From Desulfotignum sp032250905 (GTDB taxonomy: Bacteria; Desulfobacterota; Desulfobacteria; Desulfobacterales; Desulfobacteraceae): DNA of 64,000 nt. A program made the position numbers and the translations under genes. Of the stretch, positions 1 to 7,793 are shown one piece after another; the first letter of the stretch is position 1, and the number at the start of each line of letters is the position of its first letter. Below the pieces are notes generated by a model, which had not been told where the DNA came from, did no database searches, and saw nothing but the letters and a program-made list of their open reading frames with translations. Where the stretch lies: NCBI GenBank assembly GCA_032250905.1, contig JAVVEQ010000008.1:1-64000 (forward strand), written 5' to 3'.

Positions 1-986
1 TTCTCTAATATTAAATAATCCAAAAGTCATTTTTTTACTTTTTTGAGGTTGGCTGCGACGGTCCTTAAATCCCAATCCCACACCATCATCTTCAACAAGG
101 ATAAGTATCCGGTCTTCTTCTACTTTTAAAGTTACTTTTACTTTGTTTGCATACGCGTGCTTTTCAATATTAAACAACAGTTCCTGAATTGCCTTGAAAA
201 GAAACACCATAACATCTTCATCCAGAGGTTTTGGCAGGTTGTCATCCTCGAATTGGATCTTGTAGGCAGACTGTTGCTGGATTTGCTCAACATACCATTC
301 CACAGCCGCGACAAAGCCTAACTCATAGAGAATAGGGGGGCTGATTTCTACGGTTAATGATCTTGTATGGTGTATCGTCTGCTTAACTAAGTTTCTGATT
401 TCTTCTAATTCTTTTTAAAAATATCCGATGATACTGATTCTATTAATTTCCCCAACCGAATTCTGGTTATTGCAAGTGTCTGCCCGATTCGATCATGGAG
501 TTCGGACGATATTCTCCTTCGCTCGCGTTCTTCGGCCAATGACAATTCGGATGACAGGGTTTTCAGCTTGGACTGATAAACCAAAAGTTTTTCTTCAGTT
601 GTTTTTCTGATCGTAATGTCGGTCATTACACCAAATCCCCCTCTAAAATTACCACAATCGTCTTGGAGAGGTGCCGCTGACATTATTGTGTAGAGCTTAT
701 CACCGTTTTTTTTTAACCAGGTAAGTTCATAGGTTGATTTTTGACCCTTTTTCCTTTTTGCAAGTTGATTTTCTAATATATTAAGGCATGACGGATCTAT
801 AAATTCATCGATTTTTCGACCGACAAATTCATCTCGTTCGTATCCGAGCATTTCACAAAATTTATCATTCACATAAATGAGGTAAGAATTTTCATCCCTT
901 ACGGAGAACCCCTCATTCATTGCTTTAAGAAGTCTTCCATACCATCTTTCTTTGTCAAGCAGAGATGGTTTTTGATACTCAGTCAT
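1..986 (-). pseudogene. PAS-domain sensor histidine kinase, frameshifted and cut by the window edge
   Basis: The first part reads as a PAS domain (about residues 15-125 from the start at 986) followed by a HisKA_3 dimerisation helix with the motif SELHDRIGQTLAI, then stops at 405-407. The other half of the same protein continues in a different frame from about 411 to position 1: it has RSLTVEISPPILYELG, an N-box (NIEKHAYANKV), a G1 box (VEDDGVGL) and the GLFNIRE segment typical of NarX/DegS-type kinases. The break falls in a 5-T/5-A run at 412-421; one extra A would restore the frame. The start at 986 has a GGGAAAGG ribosome-binding site; an ATG at 1004 is less likely. The C-terminus lies outside the window. 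It could be a real null allele, a sequencing error, or less likely programmed slippage. Confidence 0.75.
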
Positions 987-1549
987 ACCTTTCCCTTCTA
1001 TCATGCCAGAGGGTTGCGGTTAAAAAAACACATCAGTATTTGTGCTGAATATTCAAAACAATTACTATAAAAATAATTTTTTAAACATAAGGGCAAATGA
1101 CCTGATACCTTCTAAAACCTGAAATAAAACCCGTATTTTTTCAACAAACCAGATGTCAATTTAATATTGCATTCATAGTGTGTGGTCTGTCAATAAAATC
1201 TTTAACTGAAGTTTGACCGGAAAATTATTTAAATCGGTGAAAAATCCCTGTAATTAAAGGACCCGAATTTAGCAAATCGATGCGAGGTAGTGTTACAGAA
1301 TTTGCAATTTTTCTATCACTTGGGGGGGCCTGTCAGTGTAATTCAGGTTCTGCTGAGGCATAAATCTCCTACGACCACAAACCTGTATCTTAAAAGCATA
1401 GGCGCTGGATTTATACGCGGGAGTCTAAAGAATGTTTTCAGTGAGTGAGTATCCAGGCAGCGTTATTAATCTGGCCTGGAAAACAGCTGTGGATGTGTCC
1501 AAAACTGATTTGCTGTCCGCGTTTGCTGTCCGGGCCTGTTTTTCCAAAC
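987..1549. other. Long AT-rich intergenic region
   Basis: I see no convincing gene on either strand here. The stretch is AT-rich near 1050-1250 and contains no repeat I can support. It must hold the promoter of the minus-strand kinase, but no clear -35/-10 pair stands out. Confidence 0.5.
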
Positions 1550-1580
1550 AAAAAAAGGCCTCCAGCAAACGCTGAAAGCC
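1550..1580 (-). terminator. Rho-independent terminator of the tRNA operon
   Basis: Read on the minus strand, a 10-bp stem (two G-U pairs) with a GTTT loop is followed directly by seven T residues. It begins 13 bases past the CCA end of tRNA-Glu, the right place to end the tRNA-Lys/tRNA-Glu transcript. Confidence 0.9.
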
Positions 1581-1593
1581 TTGATTATCCAAG

Positions 1594-1671
1594 TGGCGTC
1601 CCCAAGGGGATTCGAACCCCTGTCGCCGGCGTGAAAGGCCGGTGTCCTGGACCGGGCTAGACGATGGGGAC
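1594..1671 (-). tRNA. tRNA-Glu (anticodon TTC)
   Basis: The cloverleaf is complete: a 7-bp acceptor stem (GTCCCCA with TGGGGAC), a T-arm with GGTTCGAATCC, and an anticodon loop CTTTCAC giving anticodon TTC. The discriminator base is G and the 3' CCA is encoded (1594-1596). It lies 33 bases downstream of tRNA-Lys and is probably cotranscribed with it. Confidence 0.97.
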
Positions 1672-1704
1672 GCATAAGGTCTTTTGTTCTTTGGTGTACA
1701 TCAG

Positions 1705-1780
1705 TGGTGGGCCGTGCTGGGCTCGAACCAGCGACTCTCTGCTTAAAAGGCAGATACTCTGCCAACTGAGTTAACGGCCC
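1705..1780 (-). tRNA. tRNA-Lys (anticodon TTT)
   Basis: A 76-base tRNA with acceptor stem GGGCCGT, anticodon loop CTTTTAA (anticodon TTT), T-arm with GGTTCGAGCCC and encoded CCA at 1705-1707. It is the first gene of a two-tRNA unit with its own promoter at 1807-1835. Confidence 0.97.
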
Positions 1781-1806
1781 GAGGGCACTCCCAAAAAACA
1801 AAGGCG

Positions 1807-1835
1807 AATTTATATGTTTTTCCAATTATTGTCAA
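1807..1835 (-). promoter_or_regulatory. Sigma-70 promoter of tRNA-Lys/tRNA-Glu
   Basis: The minus strand shows TTGACA (1830-1835), a 17-base spacer and TAAATT (1807-1812). The predicted start point is about 20 bases upstream of mature tRNA-Lys. It lies just past the stop codon of the HD-GYP gene, so the tRNAs need not depend on that gene's transcript. Confidence 0.75.
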
Positions 1836-1858
1836 CTCTTTTTTTTTGGTTTTTCAAA

Positions 1859-3397
1859 TTATTCGGTTTCATCAATCTGATGAACAATCCGGAAAAATGC
1901 CGCCACAACATTTGGGTCAAACTGGGTGCCTGAATTCTCACGGATGATCTTGAGCACCAGGCTTTTTTCCATCCGCTCCCGATATGGCCGGTTCGATGCC
2001 ATGGCATCAAAACAATCCGCCACGGACATGATCCTGGCCAGCCTGGGAATGGTTTCTCCTGCAAGGCCATCCGGGTATCCTTTGCCGTCAAACCGTTCAT
2101 GGTGGTGCCGGATAATATCCACCTCCCGATCCCACAATCCCAGTTTGCTGATGATATCCGCCCCGATGGCCGGATGTTCCTTGATCTTTTCGTACTCTTC
2201 ATCAGTCAATGGCCCGGGTTTGAGTAGAATATCGTCCCGAATACCGATTTTGCCGATATCATGCAGCATGCCGGCAAAATTGATCACATCCAGTTCTTCC
2301 TGAGAACATTCCATCTCCTTTGCAATTTTGTGGGCATACCTGGCCACCCGGGTGGAATGCCGGCGGGTATAAAAATCCCGGACCTCCAGGGCCGCAACAA
2401 ATGCAAACAGGGTAGCGAACAGATTGTCATAAATATTTTCATACAATGCGATGTTCTCAATGGCTGCGGCCGCTTTCCGGGTAATGAAATTCATATAGTA
2501 AATATCTTTTTCATTGAAAATCCGGTCTTTTTCAAAAATAAATGCAGAGGCCACACCAAATACATTTTCCCGAATCCTCAACGGCACCATCATGAATGAC
2601 TGGACCGACGTATCCATACAACTGTTTTCAGCGGCATCCGGCATCAGGCAGGGGAATGACCCCTGTACCGCCCGTTCCTTGATATAGGATTTGATGCGAT
2701 CCGGAATGTCAGAAACGAATCCATCAGGTAACTGATAATCCCCGTCCCGGGGACAGGCACTGGCCACCTGGATCAGATCACGTGTCCTTTCTGAAAAAAT
2801 ATGACAGAAAACCTTGTCTGCATGAAGCTCTTCCACACCAAGCTCTACGACCTTGTTGAAAACACCATGGCTGGAATCGGTCGATGAAAAATCCTCCATG
2901 ACCCGGTTCAGGGTATTGACCTCTTTCACCCGTTCCACCAGCTGGTTGTTCAATTCCTTGAGACGAACCTGACGGGCCACCTCTTCCTTGAGAATCAGGT
3001 TTTCAACAAACAGTTCCCGCTCCCGGAGAATCCGGCGAAGGGTCAATTCCATCTGTTCAAGATTCACCGGTTTGATCAGATAGTCCACCACCCCGTTTTT
3101 GAGTGTCTGAATGGTATTTTCCAGAGACGGATACCCGGTCATCACCACAACCGGAAGCGTATTTTCTATCTGCCTGATTTTTTCAGCCAGCTCAAGGCCA
3201 TCCATCAACGGCATATTGATATCTGTAAAAATACAGGAGAGTTGCGGCTCCTCATTTATGATATCCAGTGCCTGGGCCCCGTTTTCGGCCGTATAGACTT
3301 CATAGCCCTTTCTCGTGAAATATCCTTCGGTTACGTCACGAATACCCTCTTCATCATCCACTACCAAAATTTTTATGGATTGGTCCGTCATTGTCAT
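1859..3397 (-). CDS. Response regulator with GAF and HD-GYP domains (probable c-di-GMP phosphodiesterase)
   Basis: The 512-residue protein starts with a receiver domain (residues 7-125) with acidic pair D14-D15, phosphoacceptor D59 in FTDINMP and K109. A coiled-coil linker (125-165), a GAF-like sensor domain (about 170-315) and an HD-GYP domain (335-505) follow. The HD-GYP core is intact: HD at 379-380 in MLHDIGK, HHE at 432-434 and GYP at 440-442. Such proteins hydrolyse cyclic di-GMP when phosphorylated; that activity is inferred from the motifs. No partner kinase is adjacent; the broken kinase at 1-986 is separated by tRNAs. A GGGG ribosome-binding site precedes two possible ATGs (3397 and 3391). 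Confidence 0.92.
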   Translation of the reverse strand: MTMTDQSIKILVVDDEEGIRDVTEGYFTRKGYEVYTAENGAQALDIINEEPQLSCIFTDINMPLMDGLELAEKIRQIENTLPVVVMTGYPSLENTIQTLKNGVVDYLIKPVNLEQMELTLRRILRERELFVENLILKEEVARQVRLKELNNQLVERVKEVNTLNRVMEDFSSTDSSHGVFNKVVELGVEELHADKVFCHIFSERTRDLIQVASACPRDGDYQLPDGFVSDIPDRIKSYIKERAVQGSFPCLMPDAAENSCMDTSVQSFMMVPLRIRENVFGVASAFIFEKDRIFNEKDIYYMNFITRKAAAAIENIALYENIYDNLFATLFAFVAALEVRDFYTRRHSTRVARYAHKIAKEMECSQEELDVINFAGMLHDIGKIGIRDDILLKPGPLTDEEYEKIKEHPAIGADIISKLGLWDREVDIIRHHHERFDGKGYPDGLAGETIPRLARIMSVADCFDAMASNRPYRERMEKSLVLKIIRENSGTQFDPNVVAAFFRIVHQIDETE

Positions 3398-3558
3398 ACC
3401 CCATACCTGTCTGCAGAGAAATTTTCGGGATGCCGCTTCAAACTGCTGTCAATCTGTATAGGAAAGCAGTCATTTAATCAACCCCAAACAAAACTGATTT
3501 TCAATTTACGTAATATGAATATCGTTCTAAAAATGAACAATAAAAAAATCATTTGTTC

Positions 3559-3587
3559 TTGACATGGGCATAAAAACGAAATAATAT
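3559..3587 (+). promoter_or_regulatory. Sigma-70 promoter of the Lrp-family gene
   Basis: TTGACA (3559-3564), a 17-base spacer and TAATAT (3582-3587) form a near-consensus promoter about 45 bases upstream of the ATG at 3633. It lies in the divergent gap facing the HD-GYP gene. Confidence 0.75.
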
Positions 3588-3632
3588 TTTTATATCTATT
3601 AAAAACTATTCACTCATAACAGACCAACGCCC

Positions 3633-4091
3633 ATGGATAAAATTGATATACAGATTCTGGAAATATTACAGAAAAAAGCACGGATTCCCAATGTCGAAGT
3701 TGCCAGAACCATTGGCATGGCCCCTTCAGCCGTTCTGGAGCGTATCAAAAAACTGGAAGCATCCGGGGTAATCCAGGGATATGAGGTTCGACTCAACCCG
3801 GATATGTTTCAATGTGCCCTGGTGGCTTTTGTCGAAGTCAAGGTGTCAGATCCGTCCCGTTTTCCTGAAATCGGCCGGGCGCTATCCGCCATCGATCAAG
3901 TCCAGGAGGTTCACTACCTGGCCGGGCAGGACTGTCTCATAATCAAGCTCCGGGCGAAAGACAACAAGGAACTGGAATCCCTTCTTTTAAGGCGTATAAA
4001 CAATATCCATGACGTATCTGCCACCCGGACCCATATTGCTCTGTCCACTTTCAAGGAAAGCACAAAAATTGTCATCAACCCCCTTTCATGA
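3633..4091 (+). CDS. Lrp/AsnC family transcriptional regulator
   Basis: At 152 residues this has the usual Lrp/AsnC length and layout. An N-terminal helix-turn-helix (about 1-60) opens with MDKIDIQILEILQKKARI and includes the family pattern VLERIKKLEASGVIQGYEV; a C-terminal RAM/AsnC effector-binding domain (about 68-145) contains VEVKVSDPSRF and VHYLAGQDCLI. These proteins form dimers or octamers that usually sense amino acids. The gene lies 71 bases upstream of a diaminopimelate decarboxylase on the same strand, so it may respond to lysine or a related compound; that is inference from position. The promoter at 3559-3587 is its own. Confidence 0.92.
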   Translation: MDKIDIQILEILQKKARIPNVEVARTIGMAPSAVLERIKKLEASGVIQGYEVRLNPDMFQCALVAFVEVKVSDPSRFPEIGRALSAIDQVQEVHYLAGQDCLIIKLRAKDNKELESLLLRRINNIHDVSATRTHIALSTFKESTKIVINPLS

Positions 4092-4162
4092 TGTCCCGGA
4101 ACTGATTAAATTCTTCAGTGTCCTGATTTTACCAAAGATTAAGTGATTCAAGGAAACCGACC

Positions 4163-5425
4163 ATGCCCATGTCCGCCGCTTTTAAACAAAGATTGTCCCG
4201 TATACTGCCGGAGGTTGTCGACACGTTCGGCACACCGTTCCATATTTATGATGAAGCAGGAATCTGCGATACCTGTGACTTCCTGAATACTGCATTTGCC
4301 TCCCTGGAAGGGTTCAGGGAATATTTTGCAGTCAAGGCCCTGCCGAACCCGGCGGTCATGACCCTGCTCAGACAAAAGGGGTTCGGCTTTGACTGCAGTT
4401 CCGTTCCGGAACTGGTGCTGGCCAGAAAAATCGGGTCCAGCGGGGACGATATCATGTTCACTTCCAACAACACCCGGATGGACCAGTTCCAGGCCGCCCT
4501 GGATCATGGGGGATCAATTCTGAATCTGGATGATCTGTCACTGATCCGGAAGCTGCCCGAAGTCCCGGAACAGATCTGTTTCCGGTATAATCCCGGCCGT
4601 GAGAGATCCGGCAATCATATTATAGGCAACCCGGTGGAAGCCAAATACGGACTCACGCGGGGACAGCTTCACACCGCCTATGAGACCGTGATTCAGATGG
4701 GCGTCAAACGATTCGGGATTCATACCATGCTGGCATCCAATGAACTGAATTATACCTATATGGTGGAGACCGCGGACATGCTTTTAAATATCATCGCCGA
4801 ACTTCACCGGAAATTGTCGATTCAATTTGAATTCATCAACATCGGGGGAGGGTTGGGTATCCCCTATTCGCCCGATGACACTCCGTTTGATCTCTCCGGC
4901 ATGGCACAGGGCATCACACGGTCCTTAAAAGCGTTCAGACAAACCAGCGGCTGGGCTCCCAGACTGTATATGGAAAGCGGGCGGTATATCACCGGACCCC
5001 ATGGCGCTCTGGTCACCACCGTCATCAATCACAAGCAGATTTACCGTAATTATGTGGGCGTGGATGCGTCCATGTCCGCACTGATGCGGCCGGGACTTTA
5101 CGGGTCTTATCATCATATCCATATCCATGGGAAAGAACATCTGCCATCCGCCGGACCGGTGGATGTGGTGGGTGGATTGTGTGAGAACAACGACAAATTC
5201 GCCATTCAGCGGGCGTTGCCTGAAACCCGTGAAGGTGATTTTCTGATCATTCATGACACCGGTGCTCACGGCCAGTCCATGGGATTCAATTACAACGGCC
5301 ATTTACGACCCAAAGAACTGCTGCTGAAAAAAGACGGCAGTGTGGCCCTGATCCGCCGGGCTGAAACCATGGCCGATTATTTTGCCACCCTGGATTTTGA
5401 GCCCCGGGTCTTACCGGCATTGTGA
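4163..5425 (+). CDS. lysA: Diaminopimelate decarboxylase family protein
   Basis: This is a 420-residue fold-type III PLP decarboxylase. The barrel has the PLP lysine K58 in YFAVKALPNP, the glycine-rich FINIGGGLGIPY and a C-terminal beta domain with VGGLCENNDKF and GAHGQSMGFNYNG. Diaminopimelate decarboxylase makes lysine from meso-diaminopimelate, and length and motifs fit best. The family normally reads CESGD where this protein has CENND, so it belongs to a divergent subgroup and another diamino-acid substrate is possible. An AAGGAAA ribosome-binding site precedes the ATG at 4163. The gene follows an Lrp-type regulator and precedes cutA by 37 bases. Confidence 0.82.
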   Translation: MPMSAAFKQRLSRILPEVVDTFGTPFHIYDEAGICDTCDFLNTAFASLEGFREYFAVKALPNPAVMTLLRQKGFGFDCSSVPELVLARKIGSSGDDIMFTSNNTRMDQFQAALDHGGSILNLDDLSLIRKLPEVPEQICFRYNPGRERSGNHIIGNPVEAKYGLTRGQLHTAYETVIQMGVKRFGIHTMLASNELNYTYMVETADMLLNIIAELHRKLSIQFEFINIGGGLGIPYSPDDTPFDLSGMAQGITRSLKAFRQTSGWAPRLYMESGRYITGPHGALVTTVINHKQIYRNYVGVDASMSALMRPGLYGSYHHIHIHGKEHLPSAGPVDVVGGLCENNDKFAIQRALPETREGDFLIIHDTGAHGQSMGFNYNGHLRPKELLLKKDGSVALIRRAETMADYFATLDFEPRVLPAL

Positions 5426-5462
5426 CCGGCACTTTGTTTCGGCAATAAAACAAGGAGGCCTC

Positions 5463-5801
5463 ATGACGTATTGCATGGTCTTTGTCACCTGTAAAAATGA
5501 CACCGAAGCCCGTTCCATGGCTTCAAAAATCGTTCACAAAAAACTGGCGGCCTGTGTTCAGATGAATCCGGTGATCAGTGTCTACACCTGGAAGGGAGAG
5601 GTACAGACTGAAACAGAGACGCGGCTTGTGATCAAGACCCGGACAGATCTGTACAAGGCGCTGGAATCATTTATTCAGGAACAACACAATTATGAGGTTC
5701 CCCAGATTCTGCAGGTACCGATTTCCCGGGGTCTGCCCGCATTTCTTGACTGGATCGATCAGACCACTGAACCGGGCCAGCATTCCGTCAGTTCCGGATG
5801 A
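5463..5801 (+). CDS. cutA: Divalent-cation tolerance protein CutA
   Basis: The start at 5463 is fixed by an AAGGAGG ribosome-binding site and gives 112 residues, the normal CutA1 length. Family landmarks are MVFVTCKNDTEA, KLAACVQMNPVISVYTWKGE, ETRLVIKTR and the C-terminal YEVPQILQVPISRG. CutA forms a very stable trimer with a ferredoxin-like fold; it has been linked to copper tolerance but its exact role remains unclear. It lies in the same direction as the decarboxylase upstream and the CoA-transferase downstream. Confidence 0.95.
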   Translation: MTYCMVFVTCKNDTEARSMASKIVHKKLAACVQMNPVISVYTWKGEVQTETETRLVIKTRTDLYKALESFIQEQHNYEVPQILQVPISRGLPAFLDWIDQTTEPGQHSVSSG

Positions 5802-5927
5802 TTTGAAAAACAGCAATACCATTATGGTGATTCCACAGAGAGCCGCATTTTTTCTGTACTTTGCCACAAAAGTATTTCATAATGACAGGCATCAAATCCA
5901 ACTTCTTTTAACAGGAGAGAAAAATTT

Positions 5928-7784
5928 ATGGATCTCAGGGATGTCTGCCCGGAAAAACTCCTCACACCGGAACAGAGTGTCAAAAAAATAAAAAACGGGA
6001 GCCGGGTATTTATCGGTACAGGCTGTGGCGAACCCCAGAGACTGATCAAAGCCATGGTGGAAAACCAGAGCGCTCAGGATATTATCGTGTACCAGATGCT
6101 GTCATCCTCTCTGTCGAAATATATTCATGATGAAAAATTTTTATCCCGGTTTTCCATCAAACTGTTTTTCATTTCCGTGCTCATGCGGCAATCCGCTTTT
6201 GAAGGAAAGATCGATTATATCCCGGTGTATCTGTCCCAGATTCCCAAAATTTTCGAACACAGGGAAATCGGCCTGGATGTCGCGCTGATCCAGATCTGTC
6301 CGCCGGACAAACACGGATACTGCTCTTTAGGGATTTCCGTGGATATCACCTTGTCAGGCTTGAAGAACGCGGATATGGTCATCGCCCAAGTCAACCCGCA
6401 GATGCCCAGGACCTGGGGGGATTCCGTGGTGCACATCGATGAAATTGATTTTCTGGTGGAATATGACGAGCCCTTACTGGAGTCCCTTCCCAGCCAGAAA
6501 AACCAGAAAGTCATCGAGCGTATCGGGCATTACGTCAATATGCTGGTGGATGACGGCGCCACGCTTCAGATCGGATTCGGGCATCTGCCAGACGCGGTCA
6601 TGCCTTACCTGGATGACAAAAAAGACCTGGGTATTCACACCCAGGTCATCACGGACGGCCTGCTGCCGCTGTTTCATAAAAAAGTGATCACCAACCGGAA
6701 AAAAAACTATCTGCCGGACCGGGTCGTTGCTTCTTTGTGCATGGGTTCCAGAGCGTTGTATGACTTTGTGGACAACAACCCCATGTTCTATTTCAAATCA
6801 TCGGAATTTGTCAATGATCCCAATGTCATTGCCAAGAACGACCGGCTGATCTCCATCAGTTCCGCCCTGGAGGTGGATCTGACCGGTCAGGTCTGCACCG
6901 ATTCCAAGGGATATCTGTTCTACAGCGGCATCGGAGATCAGGTGGATTTCATCCGGGGGTCTGCCATGTCCGATGGGGGGTTTTCCATTATCATCATCCC
7001 GTCCACGGCCCAGAACGACACCGTATCCCGTATTGTCCCCCACTTGAGTGAAGGGGCCGGGGTGGCCACTACCCGGGGCGACATCGACATCATTGTCACG
7101 GAATACGGGATTGCGGAAATGCGGCGCAAAAGCATTTACCAGCGGGTCATGGAGCTGGCCCAGATCGCCCATCCCAAATTCCGGAAAGAATTGATCGAAG
7201 AGGCCAAAAAACGCCATTATATTTTTCCGGATCAGGTGCCGCCCACCAGCCAGGACCTGATGTTTCTGGATTCCTACCATTATTCCCTGAAACTGGAAAA
7301 CGGCAAAGACATTCATTTCCGTCCCTTGCTGCCGTCTGATGAATTCGAATCCCGGCATTTTTACTATTCACTCCAGGAAGATTCCATCTACTACCGGTTT
7401 TTCAACAAGCGCAAGGTGTTTTCCAGGGAGATGCTCCAGCAGCAATGGGCTGAGGTGGATTACCGGAGGAACATGACCTTGATCGGGGTCATGCAGGCAG
7501 GTCAGCGCAAACAGATCGTCGCCATCGGTTCCTATGCCGAAGCCACGGAAAATGCTGCGGAGGTGGCTTTCCTGGTAAAGGAAAACCTCCACGGCATGGG
7601 CATCGGCTCTTTTCTGCTCAAAACCCTGGAAGAGATCGCAAAGGAAAACAATTACACCCGATTCATCGCCACGGTACTGGCGGAAAACCGTAAAATGCTC
7701 AAAGTGTTCCAGAAACGGTATCCAAACGCCAAATTCATCCGCTCCGGCAGTGGAGAGATCGAAGTGGAAATGCCCTTTGAGTGA
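5928..7784 (+). CDS. Acetyl-CoA hydrolase/transferase fused to a GNAT acetyltransferase domain
   Basis: Residues 1 to about 450 are an acetyl-CoA hydrolase/4-hydroxybutyrate CoA-transferase-type enzyme (GSRVFIGTGCGEPQ near the start, VTEYGIAEMRRKS and IAHPKFRKEL near the end of the domain). Residues about 455-618 are a GNAT N-acetyltransferase domain with the acetyl-CoA loop LHGMGIGSFLLKTLEEIA. The first half should move CoA between small carboxylic acids; the second may acetylate an amine, possibly a protein lysine, or sense acyl-CoA. The substrate is not evident. An AGGAGAG ribosome-binding site supports the start. An AMP-forming acyl-CoA ligase lies next to it on the opposite strand, which suggests a shared theme of acyl-CoA activation. 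Confidence 0.88.
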   Translation: MDLRDVCPEKLLTPEQSVKKIKNGSRVFIGTGCGEPQRLIKAMVENQSAQDIIVYQMLSSSLSKYIHDEKFLSRFSIKLFFISVLMRQSAFEGKIDYIPVYLSQIPKIFEHREIGLDVALIQICPPDKHGYCSLGISVDITLSGLKNADMVIAQVNPQMPRTWGDSVVHIDEIDFLVEYDEPLLESLPSQKNQKVIERIGHYVNMLVDDGATLQIGFGHLPDAVMPYLDDKKDLGIHTQVITDGLLPLFHKKVITNRKKNYLPDRVVASLCMGSRALYDFVDNNPMFYFKSSEFVNDPNVIAKNDRLISISSALEVDLTGQVCTDSKGYLFYSGIGDQVDFIRGSAMSDGGFSIIIIPSTAQNDTVSRIVPHLSEGAGVATTRGDIDIIVTEYGIAEMRRKSIYQRVMELAQIAHPKFRKELIEEAKKRHYIFPDQVPPTSQDLMFLDSYHYSLKLENGKDIHFRPLLPSDEFESRHFYYSLQEDSIYYRFFNKRKVFSREMLQQQWAEVDYRRNMTLIGVMQAGQRKQIVAIGSYAEATENAAEVAFLVKENLHGMGIGSFLLKTLEEIAKENNYTRFIATVLAENRKMLKVFQKRYPNAKFIRSGSGEIEVEMPFE

Positions 7785-7793
7785 TCGGGGTGT

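Noticed and set aside
412..421. Programmed -1 frameshifting in the left-edge kinase.
   Set aside because: The run gives T-AAA-AAG, so the P-site codon would re-pair poorly, and I see no stimulatory hairpin. A one-base deletion or read error is simpler.
1445..1660. A 71-codon plus-strand frame.
   Set aside because: It runs through the tRNA operon terminator and tRNA-Glu on the opposite strand.
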